DNA of 57,500 nucleotides from Zygnema cylindricum. Taxonomy: Eukaryota; Streptophyta; Zygnematophyceae; Zygnematales; Zygnemataceae. The stretch spans positions 1-57,500 of the forward strand of contig JBBHKE010001435.1 in the NCBI GenBank assembly GCA_037447655.1, read 5' to 3'. The notes under the pieces are model-generated. The model saw only the letters and a list, made by a program, of their open reading frames with translations, searched no databases and was not told the origin of the DNA. Within the stretch, counting starts at the first letter, position 1, and each line of letters starts with the position of its first letter. This document shows, piece by piece, positions 21,534 through 34,900 of the stretch. Both the position numbers and the translations under genes were made by a program.

Positions 21534-22700
21534 AACGAAAGTACGTACGTCCAAATGGACTGCGCAGCACTTCCGTACAGAAAATCGTACCAGCAAAACA
21601 ATCATATAGGTTTCATCCGTACTATGCTCACGCATGAAATAATGAATATGCGCACGGAACGAAATTCAATACTTTATAAAATGCGTTGAGCCGTTGACCG
21701 AATTTGACTTCCTGATAAAATAAATATATTAACAAAAATAAAAAAAATCAAAAGTACTACTACAGTACTGCAACATAAGGTATGTGCCCGTGTGTTAAAG
21801 TACCAAGTTTTTTATTAGCACGAGGGAAAGTACTCGCTATTTTTTCATTTGCCCATCACGCGCATGTACGGGAAAAAGTTGAAAAAACTAAAAAAAAGGG
21901 CAAAAAACTAAAAAAAAAAGGCAAAAAACTAAAAAAATTACGCATTTTAATAAAGAGTCAAAATCCGTATGAATGAAACCTCTATGGAAACAATTGACGC
22001 ATGATTGAAGTCAACTACCGTTTTCGAGACATGTGAATCCACCAGTTGACCACCGCCAGGTGGAGGTGGTCCACTTTTGTTTGCGTACGGCAGGGCAGAA
22101 CGGATATCCGACTCATTCCCAACCTTTTCAACACGTGTGAATCCAACGTCTTGCCACCTCCACGTGGCGATGGTCCACTTTTGTTTGAAAAACGGCAGGG
22201 CCGAATGAGACTGAAATTGATTGGTCTCTTGTACATTCATGTACTTTACCGTACATTGTATTACTGTACGGTATACGCCGTACACGCCGGGTGAAACTTG
22301 TAACTAACCTAGTACTGTACTTTTAACTACTGTACTGTACTTGCCCATCGCTGAATGTTAAAAATCTCCATTTTCGCCGTCCTGTCAAACCAACAATAAC
22401 AATAAAGTGCGTCCCATATTTACCAAGTTACGAATTCTGCAACCCTAAAAAACCCTAAAATACTTACGAAGTTAGGAATTCTCGAGGTTCTGTACGACGA
22501 TTACCTGGATTACCTGGAAGCAGGCAGGCAAAGCTCACAGGCCACGTGGCATCATGCTGTTGAGGTAATTTTTTTTTGCTAGGGATGACAGAAGAGAGCA
22601 GGAAGGAATATTTTCTCAGGGCTTTAATTTGTTCACGTAAAGACTAAATTGTTGGCGAGAGTTTGTTTCAGAGCCTTAGACAGTTTTGTTTGTTTGACAT
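21534..22700. other. Upstream flank of gene 2
   Basis: No gene. Contains a possible broken P-type end at 21779, a 104-bp tandem duplication, and short TTTAGGG-like words (accctaaaaaaccctaaa near 22440). No TATA box or other promoter element that I can defend. Confidence 0.5.
22029..22207. repeat. Tandem duplication with 104-bp period
   Basis: GTGAATCCA, CCACCTCCACGTGG-like and GGTCCACTTTTGTTTG followed by ACGGCAGGGC recur in order at 22029-22104 and 22133-22207; the copies have diverged. Confidence 0.82.
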
Positions 22701-22901
22701 CGATTAAACGGTTAAATGACGTTTCGCCGCAGTCCGGAGGCGGTTTGCGTGTTGGCGGTGTTCACATTGTGTCGCGATTCTGCGCGGTTGCTGTTTAGGG
22801 TTTCGAGGGGCGGCTGCGCGTCGCGGCGGTTCGGCGTCACAGAGCGGTTCAGCGATCGCTCCGTGGAAGGGCGCAGGCCGCGTCGCCTTTGGCAGGCGTC
22901 A

Positions 22902-22974
22902 ATGTGGGCGATGCTGGCCGCCGTGGCAATGCTGGGAAGAGCATCGGCTGTAAAAGTGCAGTCCGGGCAGGCAG
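22902..22974 (+). CDS. Gene 2 exon 1: signal peptide
   Basis: Starts at an ATG giving [20 protein letters not shown], a good secretory signal peptide with a likely cleavage near ASA. The donor is GCAG|gtgaga (phase 1). The same frame is open upstream to another ATG at 22716, which would add 62 Arg-rich residues before the hydrophobic core. The ATG at 22902 is preferred because it places the signal peptide at the N terminus. The region is much more GC-rich than its surroundings, as is common at plant 5' ends. Confidence 0.72.
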
Positions 22975-25900
22975 GTGAGAAAGGAGGAAAGGAGTGACTT
23001 GCACATTGTTACATAATTACAAACTATAATTGGGGATAATTGAGGATAATTGGGGATAATTGAGGATAATTGGGGATAATTGAGGATAATTGGGGAAATA
23101 ATTACATTGTTACATTGGGGATAATCAATTGGAAATCAAATGCAACGGCGTCTGTTTTGCGCTTATCTACCAACTGCCTATTGGTCAACGAAATGGTCAA
23201 TGCTCAATATTTAAATGTCCAATGTTCATTATGATCTTTCATACCACGAATTCAATTTGAAAATTTGAATGTTCTTGTTTGAAATCTCAATTTCCTTAAC
23301 ATTCAAGGCTCAACGTTAAATGTTCAATCAGTATTGCTCGATTTTCAATGTCCATTGCTCAATTTTGAATGGAAATTGGTATTGGTAATTTTCAATGTCC
23401 CATTTCCCAATTTTCAGATTTCAGCTTCACGTTCGCTTTTCAATAATCAAGTTTCAATGTTTCTTGTTCAAATTGAAATGTATATATTTAAACATCCACT
23501 GCTCAATTCTGGGTTTTCAATGTGCTCTATTGAAATCAGGATGCTACGGGCTATGTTTTCCGCTTGCCTACCTTGAAAGGATGGTTTCCAATCAAAATTG
23601 TCACTAAAAAGAAACTCCAGCAGCAGAAGCATTCAAATTACAAAACATTGACTCAACGCTGGGAAGACATTTCGGAAAAATTCTCACATTATTACAAATC
23701 GGAAATTACAATTTCCCTTCTATCTCCTTTATCTCTTCTATTCCTTCATGTATTTCTTCAATTGATTATCTTACAGAATTCCATGATGTCCCTTAAATAA
23801 CACACCAGCCATGGAGTGGCACGCGTGAGCATGCGCCTCCAAAAAACCTCTAAAAATCTGCCACCTGTCCACGGATTAGCTTAGAACACTCTAATTTTCA
23901 CTAAGGACAAAACGTTGCAAAACGAAAGTACTAAACGAATCTAAAGCACTATCGTACTAAACTAGACGTACGATAATTCTAGACGCGAAACGAAAAGACA
24001 AATGTGTTCGCGAAACAAACATTACTACTACTTTATCAAAATCGTACATGAAAGTACTTTAGCGATACATTCTAGAAAGTACTCGTGCGAAATCGAACCG
24101 ATTACGCGCGCGTACGATTCTTTCAATGAATCGTAACTTTCCCCGATTTTCTCAATATCCAACATACCTTACGTATGGTCAACCGGCGATGACCAATGCA
24201 ATGCGTAGATGTCCTATGCGCATTAAAACGCACGGAGTAAACTACAGTGCAGTAACAATTAATACGTACAGTGCGCATCAAACGATCTTGAAATTAGAAT
24301 TCGTAAAGGTTTCGTACAATTTCTTACAGTGTCCGTGTATGTCAGTGCATTTTAGGGTTATTTAGGAGTTTTAGGGGATTTTATGTTTTTTAGGCTACAT
24401 TTTAGTACATTCCGTACATTTAATTACAATTGTTTTAGATTTTTCGTACATTTATTTACAGTATCCGTTTTTTTCCGTACTTTGTACGATTATTTATTTT
24501 ACATTTTTTAGGGTACGTTGCCTTACATTTCCATATTATTCAGTACAGCTGCGTTACATTTCCCGTACATTTATTGACATTGCTGTACATTTCCATGTAT
24601 TTAAGGGTTATTTAAGCGGAATTTTAGGGTTTGTTCTTGTAAGTTTCCGTATATTTCAGTACAACAGTCTTAGATTTGCTGTCCTTTTACGGTTATCAGG
24701 GAACGGTTTTTGTAGTGTTGTGTATCGGTAAAAAACTTATCGCGATAACACCGATACCGATAGTTATCGGTTATCGAACGGTCAGCGGTCCCGATATATT
24801 TGTACTTTCTGTACTTTCTGTCCGGAGTGCTTTCTGTCCGGTAAACTGAACGGTAAATTTACGAAAAATGTACGGTTGTTTACGGGAAATGTACGGAATT
24901 TGACGAAAAAAATACGTTGCGCTTTGTAGTACTTTTTGGGCGGTTAACTGATCATAAATTTTACGGGAACGTACGAAATTGTACTGATAAACTGATTATC
25001 ATGGAACGGTAAAAAAACGGCGGACACAAAGTACAACGGATGCAAAATATGAAAATATCATTATGCGCGCCGCTGGAATCGAACGGACGACATTCAATGA
25101 GAAAATACGAGCGGACGGTCAGCGTGAGCGCCGGCATCTCGGAATGGCTTTTTTGGCTGCTTTTGCCAAAAAAGCCGACGAATTGACACGTGGCAGGTTT
25201 CCAGTGGATCCCAAAAAATAAAGGGACAAAGCCACGGCGTCGGATGTGAAAGGTACATCGTCTTAACTGGAGCCGTACTAAAGCCGTACACATCTTATGC
25301 CGGCTACTGTACTTTCGGCTTGTACAAATGATCTGATTGGTAGGTACCTCAGGGGTTGTGAGTAGGGCGCGTCGGGGGAATAAGACGTACAGTTGAGTGT
25401 ACACGCCGTACATTTATCTGTACGGCTCGTACAGTTATCGCCGATAGTTATCGTTATCGGCATTATCGCCGATAAGTAGCCGATATTATCGGCTACTTAT
25501 CGGCGATAAGACCGATAGCGATATATCGTACCAATATATCGATTATCGGGTCCCTGAAAAAAGGCCCATATCGGTTATCGGCAAATCCTTACCGATACAC
25601 AACTCTAGGTTTTTGTATATCTCCGTACATTTTCGTATATTGTCCGTACATTTTGAGATTTTAAAAGTTTTTTTTAGGTCACGCTTATCGTACATTGTCG
25701 TACAGTCCGTACAAAAAAAAATACGAAATTTACTAAAACTATAAAATAAGCGAATACTACGTAGTTTTTGGAAAAAAGTCGAAATCCGTACGAATTGGAC
25801 AACTAGGATGCAATGTTAAATTTTCAAGGTTCACTGTTCCGTTATCAGTTTTAGTTGTCAACAGTTTACAAAGAGCACCCAATGTTTTATGAACGTTCGG

Positions 25901-28900
25901 ATTCTAAATTTCAATATCAAATGTTTTTCCAGCGTATTGTGCAAAACTGCAAGTATTATACCCACAAACATGAAAAATATTTGTATGGTTTTGCACACTA
26001 CACCGCTAATTGTTATGTGTTAATAACACTAATCTGGTCGTGACTTTTTTTAACTAAAAATCAGAAAATAGAGTTAACAACATTATTTAAAGACTACAAT
26101 CTGCCACGTCTCTTTGCCCTAAATTAGTATTGCTAATTCTAATTTCGCATTAACGCTATTAAATATTTAACGCCAATAACGATGAGCGGTGTAGTTTTGA
26201 CAGTTCAATCATTCTGTCAGCAAGCACTGATGATTTCCCAATGAAAACCACAACCTAAAAACTCAATAATATCTTTTACCTGCTCTTTCATTGATTTTTC
26301 CACGGAGTTGGTGAAAAGATCTTGTCTTAGTCGTCATGCCTTCTTTTGAGATTTTTTTTTGTAAAACGGATTATATGAAATGAACTCAGTGTAACACGTT
26401 GCTCCAGAATTTACACAATGGACTCACATCACTTCTGGCACTCGCAGCAAACTTATAAAGAAAGGCGACATGGCCCTTAATTTGAAAAATGTTGTTCACC
26501 TCACAAATTTGGAATAACCAGCAGAAGTACGCCTTTTATAATACATCAATTATATGCTGCTATAATGGAATCAGGATGACTGGTGTCATGAGCCCATTTG
26601 CAATTTTTTGTAACAATTGCCAAACTGGGTGTAAATGGATATCGAGGTTATGTGCAAAATGTCCATTCTTCAAAGTTTTTGTCGTTTGTTGAACTTTTTT
26701 TTATCAACGAGCTTCCTTATTTGTTTTTTTTGTAGTTAATTTTTTTTTTTTTTTATAACGTTAAACTAGATGTTGACTTCGCTTCCTAGTTGGTGAAAAG
26801 TATCATTGACTATTGAACCATCAAAATTGCTCATCATAGCAAAACTTAGTTTGCTGGCTCAACTGTCCGCATTATGTCTATATAGATTGTCATTATTATG
26901 GGAAGAAGCAATAATCTTATCAGTTGACATACGCTGCAGATATTTTGCTAAACATCCTTGAGGACATGATTCCTGTGAATTCAACGTTCTTCTCCTGGAA
27001 TAAGAGTAAGGACTGCGAAGATTGGATTGGTTTGAAATGCGACAACAGCGGGAATATCACTGAATTGTAAGTTAGAAAGTATTAGCTTAAAGGAAATGCG
27101 TAAGTTGCTCTATGTTTTTTGTTTGACATGTTGTCTGATTAGGATAGTTCTTTTCACAGTCGAACTTCAGCTAGACTGCGATCTTCTGGGTAAAATCTGA
27201 TGCATGAGACCTTGCATACCAGGGACACAAGTTTTGGTTAAAAGTGAACTTTAATATGTGTCCACTTACGCTCGATTTTGATGCTTTTTCAGATATGCAG
27301 CATGCTATTTTTTTTCCTTGTCACAAGTTTACGGTGAGGGCAAGAGAAAACATAATTTTATCTGATGCATGTGTGTCAAATGTGGGAATTTCGTTCTCAG
27401 TGATATAAACCTACTTATAAACGAGTCACTTCTCTCGCCATGGCAGGGTTATGACTACAGAAAACGTGACACATCCGAATGGCACTCTACTGGTTATGAA
27501 TAGTTATTCAGTGGGTGCCGATGAAGACACTGACGATTTTAATAACAGGTTGAGCGGGACTATTCGTCCTAGCATCTCTTACCTTACAACTCTGCAGATC
27601 CTGTAAGTATTATAGAGAACTGGTTCAAGATTCATTGTTGAAATGTGCGGAAATAATTGGAAACTCTATATGTTGTCACGCTGTACTGTTTGTGTACTAT
27701 ATCAGTTTTTTTGAGTATAATACGCATGTACTATGGGTAAACCATATGTAGCGTTTCCAACTTTTTCTGCACATTTGAATTAAGGCAATAAGTAGAATTC
27801 ATAAAAAGCTGCATGCTATCAAATCACATGCAGTGATTTGACAAAGAAAGGAAGAAACGGTAAAGCTACAGAGCTAGATAAGAAGCACAGAATGAGTTAT
27901 AAGCCGAGAAATTTCAGCAAGTCTGGCTTATAAACCGAGAAAGGTTGCACACCATCAGGTATTGCAGTTTTATGGCGTTTTTGGAGTGTTCTAAAATGTA
28001 GACTAGAAGGTTATTACTTTTTTGTCTGTTTGAAGTTTATTGCCTGGAGCTTTTGGCCTACCTTATACCTGTGAAATTGAGTACACTCTTCACATGTAGT
28101 CATAGTTTTTATGTGCGAAAAGTTGTAGAAACTCTATATGTGGTTATCCATACTATAATGAGTATTATATGCGAGAAACCCGTACAATACGCCAAAGAGT
28201 ACAGGGTGATCAAATATAATGTTTCCACGTGTTTTTGCCTTCTCAACTATGCTTGTGGTAACGTTCTACAGCCGTGCATCCGTAAAAAATTTTAGGAGTC
28301 TCAAATGAAGATGAAAGTACAATGCCTGTCATTTTCAGTGTTGAAGATTTTTCCGACACTCCAACGTTTTTAACTTTTAATGTTTTAACGGTTGGATTTG
28401 CATTTTTTAGGGGGCAATCGAAAGGTAACAGCCTCACTTTCCGATCATGATTTCTCGATTGAAAATCGGAAGAATTTGTGATAAAAAAAATAGCTTCGAG
28501 TGGGCGAATTTTTTTTAACACTAGTAGCGATGGGTGGTAGAGTTAGTAGCGAATTAGTGTCTGGATTGGCGATGCTGTATGCTGTATGAGACTACAAAAG
28601 ACTGAGAAGGTGAAGAAACAGCATATCTAGGCCAATATGAGGATAATGGGACGTAATTATACTAGAGAGTATAACTATTGCGCTCGATTCATTAAAGTTT
28701 CCGTCAACATTCACAACTTCGTGCAAGTTAGATTGCCCATACAGGCCATGTAGCTATTGATTCCATCAATAAAATAAATCTCACAGAGTCTTGCCGTCAG
28801 ATTCTGGCCTCAGAACGAAAAAATGCTTGTTTTGTTTCCCGCTGTTTTTTATCACTTGCGATTGTGACGATATCGCTTAACTGAAATTGAAAAAATTCAA

Positions 28901-31900
28901 GGTGCTCTTTTGGCAGGCAAGTCTCACTCTGTAACTTCTGTTTAAGGTTCATAGACGAAGATAACCAACGGTAGGAATAGTCTGTATCTTCTTCTTTGTT
29001 TGTTTAATTTCAACTTAGTGGGTGTCCGTTTGAAAAAATGTCAATTGTCTTCTAGCATTGTCTTCTCTCAGGTTTATGTGTTTTCGTTTACTCCTCATCC
29101 TTCTCACAATCGTACTTTCTAACGCCCGTCCTAAAACCCTTAGAGAACCCAAATTTCCTCATAGACAGTTTCGTTACTGCTTAGTATTTTTGTGGATTGT
29201 CAGCCTCTTACTTTAATAACACGAAGTATATTTGGTTTTGCTGTTTGTTGAACCACGAGTTATCTTGAAACAATGCAGATATAGTCCTATAATTTTTGGA
29301 GGTTTTATATGACAAGAGACTATGTGGCTGGCATCTTTTGCAGTGTTTTGAGTGGGGAAAGTCTCACAGGCCCCATACCATCAACAATCGGAAATCTGAC
29401 AAACTTGAGGATTCTGTATGTCTTCGTATTTCTTTTTTAAATTTGCTGCTTCCTTTTGTTTTCCATAGATAGATGATGTTAAGTCTGCTTCAGAATTTCA
29501 AGCTCTTATTTATTCAGGCAAACAGAGTTTTGCGGAGTTTGTGTAAATCGTGTCACTGGTATTTTCTGTGAAAATATATATGTATATTTTTTTAGTTCAA
29601 CTTGCTTGAATTTATTTTCACCAAAAGCTCATATTTTTTTTTCCTTTTGGAGATGACAGTGTCCTTGGCCAGAATCAGTTGGACGGATCCATTCCAAAAA
29701 GCATTGGAAATTTGACGCAATTACTTTATTTGTAAGTGTCATACAACTGTTTTTTCCTTTTGGCATTTGCATATAATGCTTTGGAATCTGATCTGAACAC
29801 TCCCTTGTTAGCCAATATCGCATGTGTTAAGAATATTCACAGATAACAATGAGAAACGCCAAAGGTACCTACTTACTAATTCAATATCTTTTGTAAAGCA
29901 CATTCTGATGTTGAGGAAAGAACTTGATATGCCACTTTCACAAGCTTGTGATAAAAAACGCAAACCTCAAAAAGTAAATGACGGACATGGTTTGAACTAA
30001 CATAACGAAACTTATTCTTCAATACACAAGATTGTCCAAAATGTAAACATGGGTTCACACTCTGAAAACATCCAACATAGGAATGTGTTGGATGCAAAAA
30101 TAGTTCAGGTTTTTGTTTTCTGTTTTTATTTTTCTCAAGTATATGCAGGAATCTCAATAATATGCAGGAAGCCTCGGGATTTCGTAGGGTTTCTTAATTC
30201 GTCTTTAGTTTTCTGCTCACACTGTCAAGATGTATTCTTTAAGCTGCTTCACGAAAAAAGCCTTACAAAATGGCGGGTCAAAGTTAGGGCTGTGATTCAT
30301 ATCAGCAGTTGCAGAAAAGCATTTCCCCAGTATGTATATATTTCATTGCAGTCAGTTTCGGGGGCTGAAAGGAGGTTAACTTCTATGTCTATTTCAACGA
30401 TTGGTTTAAAGTTCTGAGGAGATCTCAGGGGCAGTATTGACAGCAAAGTAGAGTGGATTAGCAGAAATGAAAGATTTTTACATTGGCAACTTGACTTTGT
30501 TTTAGCACCACCTTTTTAAGCTTGGTTGCACATAGTATCTATAAAAAAGGGTCAACTTCAATTGAATTTCTATGCTTTACATTATATCTTAATATGTAAA
30601 TTGTGTCTCAACGCTGTGTTATGTGATGTTAGATTTACATAGCTTGAACCTCACATATCATTACTTTACTGCTCTGAATTTTTCCCACATTACTCCACAT
30701 ATAATAAACCCGGATATTACACCTATGCTATAAAGTGTCAAAACATAGTTTAGTTTGATTCATTTGTTCCAAAGGCTTTAACAGTTAATATTTTTGAATC
30801 AATGGGGAGATGGTCAGGGACCTTGGGAATAATTTAATAACCGGCACTATTCAAAAAACGATTGGAAATTTGACTCAGTTAACATTTTTGTAAGTGTCAT
30901 GTTGGCCATCCCTTGTCTCAAAGTCCTATATGTCAAATTTCTTTACATTAATTGTATCTACAATCGTTAACTGTGGGGTGTAACAGAACAGGGGTTGTGC
31001 AGAGAAGATGTAGCATTTAAAAAAAAGAGCTTCATATTGCCCTAGTATCTATTTGCATTGATATCTCAAAAATCCTCCATTGCATACTTGTGAACTTGTG
31101 GGATGGGCAGGAACGTTAGTTCTAATCAAATAGAAGGCTTGATTCCAGAAGTTATCGGAAGTTTGGGGCAGTTGACACATTTGTAAGTGTTTTCTGGTGT
31201 TTTTCTTGGCCTTTCAATGCCTTATCTTCTGTATGCAGCACGGTTTAAGTCATGTTTGACTTTCCATGTGTTGACTTTATATTGAAATGGCCAAATCCCT
31301 TCTTGTGCGCCTCAAATGCTTTGCCAAATAATCTAGAATAAATGGGACACGTTTTGAAACAATATTAAAAAAATGGTAAAAAAATAAATGTTTGGATGTT
31401 ATTAGCCGTTGTAGGTGGACAATTTCGGCCAAGATATGTTCCGGCAAAAACTTTTGATGACCAAAAACTGAAAAGATATAAGTCCAAATCGAAGGATTTT
31501 TTTTGGCTATTGGGCTTGTAACTAGATAAAGGAAAAAATTTGGTCTCTGAACTCTTTTTTGGTCTCCTCTCCATAAAATTTTTAATATAAGGAAAACTAG
31601 CGTTTTTGACAGTTTTCTGTACAAGTCTCTGTATATTTTTTAAAAAGCAAATATAATTTAATAATTATGCCAAACATTTTTTTGGCACAAACTACATTCT
31701 TGTTACTTCTATTGAAATACTATTTGCTAAGTTTCAATAGTATTTTCCAAATTTCAATAGGGCATTGTAGGTTAAGTAATGATGCGAAAGATGATCAAAT
31801 ATGCTTTCCCCCTTGGGTGAATTACACAGGCACCCTATATTAGGTGCAACCCCAAATGTACCTAGTGGCCAATACTTTCTAGACTTCAGAATCTCAAAGT

Positions 31901-34900
31901 AAAAAAAAAAGTTTTTACTATGGAACACTTATGCGGAATAACTGATTAAAAAACCCTAAAAAACCCTAAAAAATGAATGGAAAACTATAAACTAGCCCAT
32001 ATAATCCTCAAATCTAGTTGAGCATTTTTATTCTTGATTTGTAATAGAAACAACTACGTGGAAATATGCAATATTTGTTCCTCGGTAAATTCTTCGGTTC
32101 GTCCTCTATCTAAACTGGTTGTGCAGCTCAGATGAAAATGTGAGTAAATTTCACACTTTTATTTAATTTTTCTGGATTTCTCAAATTTTGAAACATTGCA
32201 TATTGTTCTTTTATGGGGGAATGGCTAATGGCCAGGGATCTAGGCAACAATATTTTAAGCGGCTCTATTCCAAAAAGTATTGGAAATTTGACGCAATTGA
32301 TATATCTGTAAGTACACTATTCTGCATTAAGTGAATCTTCGAACCATCTGAATGTAACATAGTGTTTTTTCTACCTGAGCTTATGTAAACTGCCTCAAAA
32401 TCGTTAATTGTGAGGCAACTGCCCATAGGCAACTGTCCATAATAACATGTTAATAATGTTGGGCACCTGTTATGTTGGTCATCGTATGAAACTTGTGATA
32501 GTACACAAGTCACAAAAAAGGACAATTCTTCATGGAAATTCGTGTTAATTGTAGAATGCTGCAGCTGGAGAACCTATATCTCAAACCATAGTTAGAGACA
32601 TTTGCCTCATAAAAAACATATTCTTTTGCACTATATGAAGACCTTACATTTATGTCCACTGAAATATTTTGATCGTACAAATATTAACAGATCAGAAATA
32701 AAAAGGCTTAGAATAGGGATGTCCGAGCTAAAGAATGCTCTTTCCCTACGTTTGATAATTTTGCTAAGCTCGGTGAAAAACAGCCGTGATTAGTGAATGC
32801 TAGGAGCTGTTGTATAATCTTGATTTCTTCAATGTACAAAGTTATTACAGTTGTTTCATGATTTTTCACTCTTATTATTGTTTTCACAACAGTGTTGCTG
32901 CTCGAGCCTTTCTATAGTTAATTAATTCAATAACTCAGGTTGTTAAACCTCACTGGAAAAGATACCTCTTTATTTAATACAAAGACTGTAATGATACATA
33001 AGACAGATAAAAAACGGGACTTCAGGTCTTAACAGAACAGAGTTTAAAGAACGGCGCATTTAGTGTTCAAAACACATTTATAAGCTCTCACAGCTTCATT
33101 GCCACTCTACGAGTGGATGTGAGCACCAAAAGATCTAAATGGATTTGATGCCAAACTTTTGCTTGCTTCATATTTTCTTATGGAAGTTGCTTCATTTAAG
33201 GACTTGCCTGGTTTGTTGCTTTGCACATTTCAGCGATTTGCATTACAATCAGTACCAAGATGAAGTTCTTGTGACATCACTGAACGGGACGATACCTGCG
33301 GAAATCGCCAATCTGATCAACCTAGAGTACTTGTATGGCTCTCAATCCTAATCTTGTTTATCGACATTCTTAATCGCCATATGATAGTTGAATTGACGCA
33401 TAATTCTTGTTTCCTAAAATGTGACTCTTCAAGTTTATGCTACGTTTTAGGACTATACAACGGTCATAAAGCTGATTTCTCGAGAAGAGTGCCAATCACA
33501 TGGGACTGCTGCTTTGTTCTTTGCAGAATCCTTTACCAGAACAAGTTTACAGGATCGCCTCCTTTGAATAATCTCTCCAAACTACTGTACTTGTGCGTAA
33601 GCAAAGCCATTCTTGAAATCACTCATTGCTGCATGGTTTCGATGTGCCGAACAAATATTGGTTTTGATACCCTGATTAGAACTTGCATTCCTCAAAACTC
33701 TTTATGTATTCCCAAAAAGCATTTCTTTCTAATGAATAGTCAAAAAATGGATTGTAACGTGAGTCAAGGTGATGTTATTGGAGAATATTGGAGAATCACA
33801 TTAGTGTACGACAAAAAAAAAGTGGCAGAGGAAAGCATTGTATGTCACTGTTGGTGCTCAATTGCTTCAAGTTGTTTTGAAGTATTTGTTGCTTTCTGAA
33901 GTTTTGTCTCTTCAACCTCCTGATTAAATTGTATACAGAAGACCCTTTAAAGAGTTTTTGGTTTGTGTGTTGTTTTGTGCTGTGAACCTCTCTTCAGAGA
34001 TTTGAGAGAAAATGTATTCGATGGGTCGATAAACAATTTTCTTGGTGACTTTTTGAATCTTCAGTACTTGTAAGGCCTCCACAACCTTTGAGCTCTTAAA
34101 GGAGGAGAATGGCCAAAGTAAATTGTTGTTGTTAAGTCTTTCTTCAATTTTTAATTTTCATGCGCTCTTATTGGAAACTCGTTAGCTATTATATAGATCG
34201 CTTTACCAATGCCTTTTTAGCCCTACCATTTAATTTTTCAACTATGCGATATTACAATTCTCAACCGCCCTATTTGTTTTCCCATAAGATTAAAGAGTTG
34301 TTCGAAAGTGAATGATTATTTGCATCTATTCCAACTTTTTGACATATGGAATGTTCTCAAGGGCCAAGCCCTACCCTAATTGGGATAAATCTTCGTTTTT
34401 TTCCAGGGACTTGAGTGTCAACAATTTTACAGGTGGAGAATTTCCAACAGGAATTTGGAAGTATACAAACTTAAGAACATTGTGAGTTGTTTCATCTACA
34501 TGATGGTTTTCGTCTGTGACCCCACCACTTTGTAATGGCCGATATTGATGTTGTTGACTTACAATTATTAACACTAGAATTGGGAATGGAAAAGACGTAA
34601 TGGCCTACAAAATAGGCCAAAAACTTTAACCTAAAGGAAATTTTGCTATAACTTCATGAGTGAGCTTGAGAGAAATCCCAAAAAAGTATTTAAACGTAGG
34701 TTTCGGAATCTAGTTTCCAAAAAAAGTGAAAATGTTTGCTCTGATGTATCTTGTTGTTATGCCAAATGACATAAAACTGAATAGAATAGTTTATTAATTT
34801 TTTATTCTTTTTGTCGAAGCCATAATTCCACTAACATTTGGTGAAAATTTGGAATTCTTAAATGCTTGAATATTTGACATTTCATCGGTTATTCGGCAAA

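Larger units (their letters stand above)
24204..25807 (+). mobile_element. hAT-like MITE family 3, copy 2 (contains a family 1 element)
   Basis: Perfect 8-bp duplications ATGCAATG at 24196-24203 and 25808-25815. Ends CGTAGATGTCCTATGCG and CGAATTGGACAACTAGG form an imperfect inverted repeat. About 701 bp without the insert, collinear with 12448-13933 and in the same orientation. Confidence 0.9.
22975..26939. other. Gene 2 intron 1
   Basis: 3965-bp intron between signal peptide and LRR N-cap exons. Holds a minisatellite (23028-23096), a cryptic simple region rich in TCAATGTCC and CTCAATTT words (23190-23560), hAT-like family 3 with nested family 1 (24204-25807), and a short TA-MITE (26001-26191). 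Confidence 0.75.

Noticed and set aside
24961-25413. 150-codon minus-strand frame inside the hAT-like element
   Set aside because: Not conserved in frame in the other copies; no transposase motif.
31945-31975. AAACCCTAAAA words, telomere-like
   Set aside because: Only two degenerate units; common in plant promoters and introns.
33354-33899. 181-codon forward frame
   Set aside because: Shadow spanning LRR exon 10 in intron; most of it has no coding character and the exon is read in the LRR frame.
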